Notes under the pieces: model-generated
Databases searched by the model: none
Told to the model about the DNA's origin: nothing
Seen by the model: only the letters and a program-made list of their open reading frames with translations
Position numbers and translations under genes: made by a program
Origin: Dichotomicrobium sp046543175
Lineage (GTDB): Bacteria > Pseudomonadota > Alphaproteobacteria > Rhizobiales > Rhodomicrobiaceae
Direction: 5' to 3'
Assembly: GCA_046543175.1 (NCBI GenBank)
Contig: JBKGZY010000052.1
Location: 1-14,521, forward strand
DNA: 14,521 nt
Shown here: positions 8,361 through 14,509 of the stretch, piece by piece
Position numbering within the stretch: the first letter of the stretch is position 1
Layout of the letters: the number at the start of each line of letters is the position of its first letter

Positions 8361-9467
8361 ATGGGCTTCAAATGCGGCATCGTCGGTTTGCCCAATGTCG
8401 GTAAATCCACGCTGTTCAACGCGCTGACGCGCACGGCGGCGGCCGAGGCGGCCAACTACCCGTTCTGCACCATCGAGCCGAATATCGGCGAGGTGCCGGT
8501 GCCCGATCCGCGCCTTGATGAATTGGCGCGGCTTGGCAAGTCGGCGCAGGTCATCCCCACGCGGCTCAACTTCGTCGACATCGCCGGGCTGGTGCGCGGC
8601 GCGTCGAAAGGCGAAGGGCTGGGCAACCAGTTCCTGGCGAATATCCGCGAGATGGACGCCATCGCCTACGTGCTGCGCTGCTTCGAGGACGGCGATGTGA
8701 GCCATGTCGAGGGCCGCATCGACCCGATCGCCGATGCCGAGACGGTCGAGACCGAGCTGATGCTCGCCGATCTGGAAAGCCTTGAGCGCCGCCGCACGGC
8801 GCTGGAGAAGAAGGCGAAGGCGCAAGGATCCGAGGGCAAGGACGCCAGGGCGACGCTCGCGCTGGTGGACAAGGTGGCGGCCGTGCTGGCCGAAGGCCGC
8901 CCGGCGCGGACCGCCGCGATTTCTCAGGACGAGCGCGAATCGTTCCGCCAGTTGCAGCTTCTGACGGCCAAGCCGGTGCTCTATGTCTGCAACGTGGACG
9001 AGGCGGCGGCGGGCACGGGCAACGCGCTGTCGCGCGACATCGAGGCGTTCGCGGCGAAGGAAGGCGCGGGCGTGGTCGTGATTTCCGCGAAGATCGAGGC
9101 GGAACTTGCGCAACTCGCGCCGGAGGAACAGGCTGAATATCTCGCCGAGCTGGGACTGGAGGAGCCGGGGCTGAACCGGCTGATCCGCGCGGGCTATGAT
9201 TTGCTGGGCCTCATCACCTTCTTCACCGTGGGGCCGAAGGAGGCGCGCGCCTGGACGGTGACGCGCGGGACCACCGCGCCGAAGGCCGCCGGCGTCATCC
9301 ACACCGATTTCGAGAAAGGCTTCATCCGCGCCGAGACGATTTCATACGAGGACTTCGTGGCCTGCGGCGGCGAGGCGCGCGCCAAGGAAGCCGGCAAGAT
9401 GCGCCTGGAAGGGAAGGAGTACGTTGTTCAGGACGGCGACGTGATGCATTTCCGCTTCGCCACTTGA
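8361..9467 (+). CDS. ychF: Redox-regulated ATPase YchF (Obg-type P-loop NTPase)
   Basis: Universally conserved Obg-family NTPase that binds ribosomes and, in characterised members, prefers ATP to GTP. The 368-aa protein has the expected length. G1 is GLPNVGKST (9-17), G3 is DIAG (73-76), and the G4 position reads NVDE (211-214) instead of the GTP-selective NKxD, in line with ATP use. A helical region (about 130-200) interrupts the G domain. The C-terminal TGS domain (about 281-366) contains LITFFTVGPKEARAWTV, GVIHTDFEKGFIRAE and the closing DGDVMHFRF. The start ATG at 8361 is directly followed by the canonical GFKCGIVGLPNVGKST. It is the last gene of the cluster; its stop is 2 bp from the convergent stop of the DMT transporter, with no intrinsic terminator visible between them. 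Confidence 0.96.
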   Translation: MGFKCGIVGLPNVGKSTLFNALTRTAAAEAANYPFCTIEPNIGEVPVPDPRLDELARLGKSAQVIPTRLNFVDIAGLVRGASKGEGLGNQFLANIREMDAIAYVLRCFEDGDVSHVEGRIDPIADAETVETELMLADLESLERRRTALEKKAKAQGSEGKDARATLALVDKVAAVLAEGRPARTAAISQDERESFRQLQLLTAKPVLYVCNVDEAAAGTGNALSRDIEAFAAKEGAGVVVISAKIEAELAQLAPEEQAEYLAELGLEEPGLNRLIRAGYDLLGLITFFTVGPKEARAWTVTRGTTAPKAAGVIHTDFEKGFIRAETISYEDFVACGGEARAKEAGKMRLEGKEYVVQDGDVMHFRFAT

Positions 9468-9469
9468 GG

Positions 9470-10393
9470 CTATGCCGAGATCCGGTACTGGGCCGGATGC
9501 GAGACCCGCGGTGCGCGGCCCTTGCTCATCTCCCGCGTCAGCCAGAAGCCGGAGGCGAGCAGTAGCGCGCCGCCATAGATCATGCCCGATGCCGGCACCT
9601 CTCCGAATACCAGATAGCCAAGGATCGCCGCGACGATGGGCGAGACAATGATGTCCACCAGCGCATAGCCGTTGGCGCTGATGCGTTTCAGCACGATCGA
9701 AATCCCGAAATAGGCGAAGCCGGTGGAAATGACGCCGAGACACACCGCCCAGAGCAAAACCGGCAACTCCATGCCGATCGTGGGGTAGGGGATCAGGCGC
9801 GCGACCTCGCCCGGCCCGGAGACGACAATCGCGGGCGACAGGACCAGCGCGGCGACGAGCATCGACCAGAAGATATCGTTGCCTGTTTCCGTCTTCCCTT
9901 CGTGGCGCATGCAGGTAACCATCGCCGCGTAGATCGCGCCGTCGGCAAGGGCGATCAGGTTGCCCGCCGTGTAGCCCTCGGCCAGCGGGTTGGCGATCAC
10001 CAGTCCCACGATCGCCAGCGCGAAGATCAGGATATAGCTGCGCTTGGCCGGCTCGCCCAGGAACGCCCACGAGAAGATGAATACGAAGAACGGCGCCACG
10101 CTCCAGAAGATGACGACATTCGCGATCGGCGCCAGCGTCATCGCGAAGTTGAACACGCTGATCTGCAAGGCGATCAGGATGCCGATAATGGCGGTGTCGG
10201 TGAAGTTGTCCCATGGAAAGCGCGGCCGCTCTCTTGTGGCCAGTGGCATGGCCACGCCGAGGAAGGCGGCGGCGAATGCGAGCGCGTAAAAGTTCAGCGT
10301 CTGGATCGGGATGGCGCCGTCCGTCAGCTTGACGAACACCCCGATGGTCGCTTCGGAAAACGTGATGAGGCTGAGCAGCAGGACGGTCGTCAT
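9470..10393 (-). CDS. EamA/DMT-superfamily transporter, 10 transmembrane segments
   Basis: Inner-membrane permease of the drug/metabolite transporter superfamily. The 307-aa protein is almost wholly hydrophobic, with two repeated EamA halves of five helices each. The first half starts at once (TTVLLLSLITFSEATIGVF) and ends near PLAEG (about 140). The second runs through GNLIALADGAIYAAM to ALLLASGFWLT. The characteristic signatures are ANVVIFWSVAPFFVFIFSW (helices 3-4) and YALVDIIVSPIVAAILGYLVFGE (helices 8-9), each followed by the family's typical Phe/Leu-Gly-Glu motif. The substrate cannot be predicted; known family members export amino acids or metabolites. The ATG at 10393 has no clear ribosome-binding site. 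The upstream copper unit is on the same strand and its CDF remnant stops only 16 bp before this start, so read-through from the copper promoter is possible. It converges on ychF with 2 bp between the stops. Confidence 0.88.
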   Translation of the reverse strand: MTTVLLLSLITFSEATIGVFVKLTDGAIPIQTLNFYALAFAAAFLGVAMPLATRERPRFPWDNFTDTAIIGILIALQISVFNFAMTLAPIANVVIFWSVAPFFVFIFSWAFLGEPAKRSYILIFALAIVGLVIANPLAEGYTAGNLIALADGAIYAAMVTCMRHEGKTETGNDIFWSMLVAALVLSPAIVVSGPGEVARLIPYPTIGMELPVLLWAVCLGVISTGFAYFGISIVLKRISANGYALVDIIVSPIVAAILGYLVFGEVPASGMIYGGALLLASGFWLTREMSKGRAPRVSHPAQYRISA

Positions 10394-10409
10394 CGCCGCG
10401 CAGTGTATT

Positions 10410-10589
10410 TCACGCCGGGCGGGTTATGTCGATCTTTTCCGCGCCGGTTTCGTCGAGGCAGCGGTCCTCGACCTGGAGCGTGACGAAGAAGAACCCGAAG
10501 CGTTCGCGCAGCAGGTCGTGTGCCGCTTCCATAAGGTCGGCTTTCCGACCGCCGGCCGTCCCTTGGCCGCGGGGGAATCCAGCTCTCCC
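10410..10589 (-). pseudogene. Remnant of a cation diffusion facilitator (CDF) family transporter, C-terminus only
   Basis: The gap between the P-type ATPase and the DMT transporter holds 59 sense codons and a TGA (10410-10412) in the minus-strand frame. From about 10535 to the stop, the translation reads ADLMEAAHDLLRERFG, then FFFVTLQVEDRCLDETGAE and a short tail. That is the style of the cytoplasmic C-terminal domain of CDF (CzcD-like) metal exporters: an amphipathic helix, Glu-Arg-Phe-Gly, a Thr-x-Gln-hydrophobic-Glu strand and a Cys. No transmembrane part remains. The preceding 18 or so codons (10536-10589, rich in Gly and Arg) do not look like the family. The fragment is in the same frame as the ATPase and begins directly after its TGA. 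An ATG at about 10532 exists but would give only a 40-residue peptide. I read it as the tail of a CDF gene lost by rearrangement. Family recognition is by eye and needs a profile search. Confidence 0.5.
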
Positions 10590-12941
10590 TCAGAGCTCGA
10601 CTGCCCGGAGGCGCAGGGAGTTGGTGATGACGGAGACCGAGGACAGGCTCATTGCGGCGGCCGCGATCATGGGCGAGAGCAGCAGTCCGAATACCGGATA
10701 CAGCACGCCCGCCGCCACCGGCACGCCCAGCGCGTTGTAGCCGAACGCGAAGACCAGGTTCTGGCGGATATTGCGCATGGTTGCGCGCGCCAGCCGCACC
10801 GCGCGGGTGATCGCGCTCAGATCGCCGCGCAACAGCGTCAGGCCCGCGCTCTCGATGCTGACATCCGCGCCGGTGCCCATCGCGATACCGACATCCGCGG
10901 CCGCCAACGCGGGCGCGTCGTTCACCCCGTCGCCGGCCATCGCGACGATGGCGCCGTCTTCGCGCAGCCGCGCGATCAGCTCGGCCTTGTCCTCCGGCAG
11001 CAGGCCCGCGTGAACCTCGTCGATGGACAGTTCGCGCGCAACGGCCTGCGCTGTGGCTTCATTATCGCCGGTTGCCATGACGATGCGCAGCCCCGCTGTG
11101 TGCAGATCGGCCACGGCGTCGCGCGCGGATTCCCTGATCGGATCGGCCACGGCCAGCAATCCGGCCAGCGCGCCGTCGATGGCAACGAACACGACCGTCT
11201 TGCCGTCCGCGCGCAGGCCGTTGGCTTGGTCTTCGGCCTGGGAAGCGTCCGCGCCCTCGGATTGCATCAGGCTGGGCGTGCCGACTGCCACGGCCCGCCC
11301 ATCGACACGCCCGGTGATGCCCTTGCCGGTCTGTGCGTCGAAGTCGTCGGCATCCTGCAAATCCAGCCCGCGCTCGTGCGCGGCTTCGGTAATGGCCTCG
11401 GCCAGCGGATGCTCGCTCGCGCGCTCCAGGCTGGCGGCCAGCGCGAGCAGGTCGTCCTCGCCTGTTTCGCCGAGCGGGGTCACGTCGGTCAGCTTCGGCG
11501 CGCCCTCGGTGAGCGTTCCGGTCTTGTCCACGATCAGCGTGTCCACAGAGGCCAGCGTCTCCAGCGCCTGCGCCTCGCGCACCAGTACGCCGGACTGCGC
11601 GCCGCGCCCCGTCGCCACCATGATCGACATCGGCGTGGCCAGCCCGAGCGCGCAGGGGCAGGCGATGATGAGCACCGACACCGCGGCGACAAGGGCGTAG
11701 GCCATTGAAGGCGGCGGGCCGAAGAGCGACCAGGCGATGAAGGCGAGGATCGCCACGCCGACGACGGCGGGCACGAAATACGCCGCCACCCGGTCGGCGA
11801 GCCGCTGGATCGGCGCGCGGCTGCGCTGGGCCTGCGCCACCATGTCCACGATGCGCGAGAGCATGGTGTCGCTGCCGACGCGCTCGGCGCGCATGATGAA
11901 GCTGCCCGACGCGTTGAGCGTGCCGCCGGTCACGCCGTCGCCGGGCGTCTTTTCCACCGCGATCGGTTCCCCGGTCAGCATGGACTCGTCCACGCTGGAG
12001 CGCCCGTCCTCGACCGTACCATCCACCGGGATCGACTCGCCGGGGCGCACGCGCAGCCGGTCGCCGACCTGCACCTTTTCTAGCGGCACATCCTTTTCCG
12101 TGCCGTCGTCGCTGATCCGGCGTGCCGTCTTCGGCGCGAGGTCGAGCAGTGCGCGGACCGCCGAGCCGGTCTTGGCGCGCGCGCGCAGTTCCATCACCTG
12201 GCCGACGAGCACGAGCACCACGATCATCGCCGCGGCCTCGAAATACACGCCGACCGAGCCGTCCGGCGCGCGGAACGCATCGGGGAAGATGCCGGGCGCA
12301 ATCACCGCCACGACGCTGTAGCCATAGGCCGCGCCGACGCCCAGCCCGATCAGCGTCCACATGTTGGGCCGCATGTTGCGGAACGAGGCAACACAGCGCA
12401 CGAAGAACGGCCAGCCCGAATACAGGACCACCGGCGTCGCCAGCACCAGCTCCGCCCAGCGCGCGGTCTCGTGGCCCAGCCACGCATCGACCGGCAGGCC
12501 GAGCATCGGCCCCATCGCCAGCAGCATCACCGGCACAGTCAGGATCGCGCCGACGATCAGCCGGCGCGTGAAGTCGACCAGTTCCGGATCGGGCCCGGTA
12601 TCGGCGGCGGCCGGGCTCATCGGCTCCAGCGCCATGCCGCAGATCGGGCAGGTGCCGGGACCCTCCTGCACGATCTCCGGGTGCATCGGACAGGTGTAAA
12701 GCGTTCCGGCCGGTGCGGGCTCCGGCTCCCCCTGATTGCTCAGATATCTTTCAGGATCGGCGGCGAATTTCGCGCGGCACCCTTCGCGGCAGAAGTAGTA
12801 GGTCTCGCCGTCATGCGTGTGGCGCGGCGTGTCCGGGCCGGGCGTCACCGACATGCCGCAGACCGGATCGGTCGCCTCGGCCGGCGCGCCGCTATCGTGT
12901 GCGGGGCCGGGCGGCGCCTCTTTTTCTCTTGCTTCCTGCAT
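10590..12941 (-). CDS. Copper-exporting P1B-type ATPase (YHS + heavy-metal-binding N-terminus)
   Basis: Inner-membrane pump that uses ATP to expel Cu+ (and probably Ag+) from the cytoplasm. It is 783 aa and complete. The N-terminus has no classical HMA domain. Instead it carries a YHS domain (about 25-68; DPVCGMSV, then YYFCREGC) and a heavy-metal-binding domain (about 81-107; YTCPMHPEI, then GTCPICGMALEP). Then come the P1B membrane helices, the actuator motif TGEP (323-326), the metal-site Cys428-Pro429-Cys430 in ACPCALG, the phosphorylated Asp472 in DKTGTLT, the P1B-specific SEHPLAEA (His511-Pro512) and GDGVNDAP (670-677). C-terminal helices with YNALGVPVAAG and MSLSSVSVITNSLRLR carry the Asn, Tyr, Met and Ser residues of Cu+ (P1B-1) pumps. 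The ATG at 12941 has only a weak GGA upstream. It follows the DUF411 gene after 25 bp, behind the CueR-type promoter. The CopA name would be reasonable, but assignment between CopA, SilP and CopF forms is open. Confidence 0.95.
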   Translation of the reverse strand: MQEAREKEAPPGPAHDSGAPAEATDPVCGMSVTPGPDTPRHTHDGETYYFCREGCRAKFAADPERYLSNQGEPEPAPAGTLYTCPMHPEIVQEGPGTCPICGMALEPMSPAAADTGPDPELVDFTRRLIVGAILTVPVMLLAMGPMLGLPVDAWLGHETARWAELVLATPVVLYSGWPFFVRCVASFRNMRPNMWTLIGLGVGAAYGYSVVAVIAPGIFPDAFRAPDGSVGVYFEAAAMIVVLVLVGQVMELRARAKTGSAVRALLDLAPKTARRISDDGTEKDVPLEKVQVGDRLRVRPGESIPVDGTVEDGRSSVDESMLTGEPIAVEKTPGDGVTGGTLNASGSFIMRAERVGSDTMLSRIVDMVAQAQRSRAPIQRLADRVAAYFVPAVVGVAILAFIAWSLFGPPPSMAYALVAAVSVLIIACPCALGLATPMSIMVATGRGAQSGVLVREAQALETLASVDTLIVDKTGTLTEGAPKLTDVTPLGETGEDDLLALAASLERASEHPLAEAITEAAHERGLDLQDADDFDAQTGKGITGRVDGRAVAVGTPSLMQSEGADASQAEDQANGLRADGKTVVFVAIDGALAGLLAVADPIRESARDAVADLHTAGLRIVMATGDNEATAQAVARELSIDEVHAGLLPEDKAELIARLREDGAIVAMAGDGVNDAPALAAADVGIAMGTGADVSIESAGLTLLRGDLSAITRAVRLARATMRNIRQNLVFAFGYNALGVPVAAGVLYPVFGLLLSPMIAAAAMSLSSVSVITNSLRLRAVEL

Positions 12942-12966
12942 AACGCAATTCCGGACTTGCGGACGG

Positions 12967-13437
12967 TCAGCGATAGGACTGGAACACCGTCGTTTCGCCT
13001 TCGGCGTCGAATGTCAGCACGTCATAGGGCTCGGTCTGGTCGCCGACCTCCATGCCGGGCGAACCGATCGGCATTCCCGGCACGGACAAGCCCCTCACGT
13101 CCGGACCGTTCCGAAGCAGCCGCTTCACATCCTCGGCGGGCACATGCCCCTCGACGATGTAGCCGCCGATCTTTGCCGTGTGGCACGAGTCCAGATCTTT
13201 CGGCACGCCGGCCATCCGCTTGACGCCCCACATCCGCTCGGTTTCCGTCACCTCGACCTTGAAACCGGCCTCGCGCATGTGGTCGGCCCATTTCGTGCAG
13301 CAGCCACAGTTCGGGTGCTTGGTCATCTCGACCACCGGCAGGCTCTGGCTGCGCATGCTCTGATCCGCCGCGGCTTCCGGGTGAATGCCGGCCATCGCGG
13401 CCACCAGAACCACCATCGTCGCGCGTACAAGATTCAT
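12967..13437 (-). CDS. Periplasmic DUF411 (CopG-like) metal-binding protein
   Basis: Small exported protein of the DUF411 family (Pfam PF04214), members of which accompany copper and silver resistance genes. The 156-aa precursor starts with a signal peptide (about 1-24: basic MNLVR, hydrophobic TMVVLVAAMAG, then EAAA before Asp25). The mature part opens with a thioredoxin-like strand, VVEMTKHPNCGCCTKWADHM, which holds Cys44, Cys46 and Cys47. Cys85-x-His87 in DLDSCHTAKIGGYIVEGHVP (82-101) and Met-rich GLSVPGMPIGSPGME (116-130) follow; all are plausible Cu+ ligands. The start at 13437 has GGGGAG about 7 nt upstream. Earlier in-frame codons, up to 13527, lie across or beyond the promoter, so they cannot be used. 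It is the first gene of the copper operon, 25 bp before the ATPase. Its biochemical task (periplasmic copper binding or reduction) is inferred from context. Confidence 0.88.
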   Translation of the reverse strand: MNLVRATMVVLVAAMAGIHPEAAADQSMRSQSLPVVEMTKHPNCGCCTKWADHMREAGFKVEVTETERMWGVKRMAGVPKDLDSCHTAKIGGYIVEGHVPAEDVKRLLRNGPDVRGLSVPGMPIGSPGMEVGDQTEPYDVLTFDAEGETTVFQSYR

Positions 13438-13471
13438 CGTCTGCTCCCCGGTTCTCTCGCTGCTGGGCGGA

Positions 13472-13502
13472 AAGTTGGTGATTCCAGTAACTGGAATGTC
13501 AA
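13472..13502 (-). promoter_or_regulatory. MerR-family (CueR/HmrR-type) metal-responsive promoter and operator
   Basis: On the minus strand, -35 TTGACA (13502-13497) and -10 CAACTT (13477-13472) are separated by 19 bp instead of 17. The spacer carries a perfect interrupted palindrome, ATTCCAGT-T-ACTGGAAT (13481-13497). Over-long spacers with a central dyad are the defining architecture of MerR-class activators, and the TTCC...GGAA dyad with a Cu-type layout matches CueR/HmrR operators such as that of E. coli copA. Initiation would fall near 13465, about 28 nt before the DUF411 ATG, leaving room for its ribosome-binding site. The regulator gene is not in this window. Confidence 0.85.
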
Positions 13503-13537
13503 GCGCAAATGGCGCGAACCCGGCCATCGTTCCCGGC

Positions 13538-13588
13538 GTTAACCATCTTGTGTGCGCGTCCGGGGCATTTGACTAAAATATGGTTAAC
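13538..13588. promoter_or_regulatory. Two opposed TTAACCAT words (CtrA half-site-like) in the divergent intergenic region
   Basis: GTTAACCAT (13538-13546) and its exact reverse complement ATGGTTAAC (13580-13588) flank a 33-bp centre. TTAACCAT resembles the half-site bound by the alphaproteobacterial cell-cycle regulator CtrA, whose full site is TTAA-N7-TTAA. Neither copy has a second TTAA at the right distance. The pair lies between the copper promoter and the small membrane-protein gene that starts at 13617. A regulatory role is possible but unproven; as a hairpin the loop would be long. Confidence 0.3.
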
Positions 13589-13616
13589 CTGCGACGCGGA
13601 ATGCGAGAGGTCGACA

Positions 13617-13961
13617 ATGGCGTGGACGCCCAATGAGGAGGTACCCGACAATTCTCTGCCGGGCGCCGCGCTGTTTCGCGCGCTGCGCGAGGACGCGGTA
13701 CAGGAGGTGCTGGATGCGATTGAAGCCGACACGGGCCTGCCCCGCGAACGCGTGATCGCCGAGGCCGTCGTTTTCGCCGGTGCCGAGCGCCGCGCCTTCC
13801 TGTCCCATCTGCGCCGCCGGCCTTCGGGGCAACGGGAAGCGGGTGCGCCGCCACTACGCACGCGCCGCGTCTTCGTGAAGAACGGCGTCGAGATCCTTGT
13901 GGGCGGCATGTTCCTGCTGGGGGCGCTGCTGGCGGCGATCCAGATCGTGCTGAATCGGTAA
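13617..13961 (+). CDS. Small hypothetical protein with one C-terminal transmembrane helix
   Basis: I do not recognise the family. The 114-aa product has a soluble, helix-rich N-terminal part (about 1-70) with ALREDAVQEVLDAIEADTG and LPRERVIAEAVVFAGAERR, a short Arg/Pro/Gly-rich linker (68-83) and one hydrophobic segment (about 92-111, ILVGGMFLLGALLAAIQIV) that ends with Leu-Asn-Arg at the very C-terminus. That predicts a tail-anchored inner-membrane protein with most of its mass in the cytoplasm. The helix pattern Leu-Asp-x-Ile-Glu-x3-Gly-Leu-x-Arg-x3-Ile-x-Glu-Ala faintly recalls ribbon-helix-helix proteins, but this is not strong enough for a call. The ATG at 13617 has GAGAGG 6 nt upstream; in-frame starts back to 13509 would run through the intergenic region. 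The next gene begins 20 bp later, so the pair is probably one operon. Confidence 0.72.
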   Translation: MAWTPNEEVPDNSLPGAALFRALREDAVQEVLDAIEADTGLPRERVIAEAVVFAGAERRAFLSHLRRRPSGQREAGAPPLRTRRVFVKNGVEILVGGMFLLGALLAAIQIVLNR

Positions 13962-13981
13962 CGGCCGGGAGTGTCGGTTTT

Positions 13982-14401
13982 ATGCGTGCGCTTATCGTCG
14001 TGGTCAGCCTTGGCGCCCTGTGGGACGGCTATACCAGCTTTTACGGGATCGCCGAGTTCTACGACCTCGTGACGGGCACCAGCGCGCCGATGCGTTTCGT
14101 CTTCGCGGGCATCGCCGCCATCACGATCGTCGGGTTCATGATCGCCACGCGGCTGATCTGGAGCGCGGCGGAGCCGAACAACGCGATCACGATCCTGCTG
14201 AAAACCGCCTGGGTCGTCTGCTTCGTGATCGACCTGTACACCTCCTTCATCGGCACCCGCGACTGGGTGTTCGGCGGGATGGCGGGCGGTTCCGCCAACG
14301 TCATGGGACTGCTCGTCATGAGCTTCCTGGTGACATCGTCCTCGGTGCTGCTGTCACAGCTCATCACCGGCAAGGGCATACGCAAGCGCTATCTTTACTG
14401 A
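13982..14401 (+). CDS. Small hypothetical four-helix membrane protein with internal duplication
   Basis: I do not recognise the family. The 139-aa product is mostly hydrophobic, with about four predicted transmembrane helices (near 3-25, 37-60, 74-92 and 104-128) and a basic end (GKGIRKRYLY) that probably faces the cytoplasm. The motif Asp-x-Tyr-Thr-Ser-Phe-x-Gly occurs twice, at 15-22 (DGYTSFYG, end of helix 1) and 84-91 (DLYTSFIG, end of helix 3). This suggests a duplicated two-helix unit, and the conserved Asp, Tyr and Ser may form a functional site. The ATG at 13982 has GGGAG 10 nt upstream, a little far. It starts 20 bp after the preceding small membrane-protein gene and is probably translated from the same message. 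It is followed by the hairpins at 14406-14509. Confidence 0.72.
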   Translation: MRALIVVVSLGALWDGYTSFYGIAEFYDLVTGTSAPMRFVFAGIAAITIVGFMIATRLIWSAAEPNNAITILLKTAWVVCFVIDLYTSFIGTRDWVFGGMAGGSANVMGLLVMSFLVTSSSVLLSQLITGKGIRKRYLY

Positions 14402-14405
14402 TGTC

Positions 14406-14463
14406 CCGATTCTGAAGTTCGCTCACGAGCCCAGCCGCAAACTCAAGCGAACTTCAGGATCGG
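14406..14463. repeat. Long inverted repeat 1 (18-bp arms)
   Basis: CCGATTCTGAAGTTCGCT (14406-14423) pairs with AGCGAACTTCAGGATCGG (14446-14463). Seventeen of 18 positions are Watson-Crick and the other is a G-U wobble in the plus-strand RNA; the loop is 22 nt. It starts 4 nt after the stop codon of the four-helix protein. No T-tract follows, so it is not a classical terminator. It may be part of a dispersed intergenic palindromic repeat or an mRNA 3' structure. Confidence 0.7.
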
Positions 14464-14467
14464 ACCA

Positions 14468-14509
14468 CTACAGCATCGGGCGATAAATCCGGATCGTCCG
14501 ATGCTGTAG
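14468..14509. repeat. Long inverted repeat 2 (17-bp arms)
   Basis: The left arm CTACAGCATCGGGCGAT (14468-14484) pairs with ATCGTCCGATGCTGTAG (14493-14509), with one G-U wobble and an 8-nt loop. It is only 4 nt from inverted repeat 1. Two such strong stems in tandem, followed by a non-coding end (14510-14521), suggest a repeat element that continues past the window edge. A role as a transcription stop for the upstream operon is possible. Confidence 0.7.

Noticed and set aside
7461..9302. 613-codon open frame on the minus strand opposite pth and ychF
   Set aside because: It runs antisense to two unmistakable genes with complete catalytic motifs. Its translation is Arg/Ala/Gly/His-rich without any domain, as expected of a shadow frame in GC-rich DNA.
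10311..11708. 465-codon open frame on the plus strand opposite the copper ATPase
   Set aside because: It is antisense to the conserved P-domain motifs (DKTGTLT, GDGVNDAP), and its composition is low-complexity His/Arg/Gly/Gln. It also crosses the CDF remnant and the DMT start.
10410..12941. The ATPase and the following CDF-like segment as one fusion protein read through the TGA at 10590-10592
   Set aside because: The ATPase already ends in the usual place (SLRLRAVEL after the last helix). I see no evidence of a recoding signal, so the shared frame is probably coincidence or a rearrangement junction.
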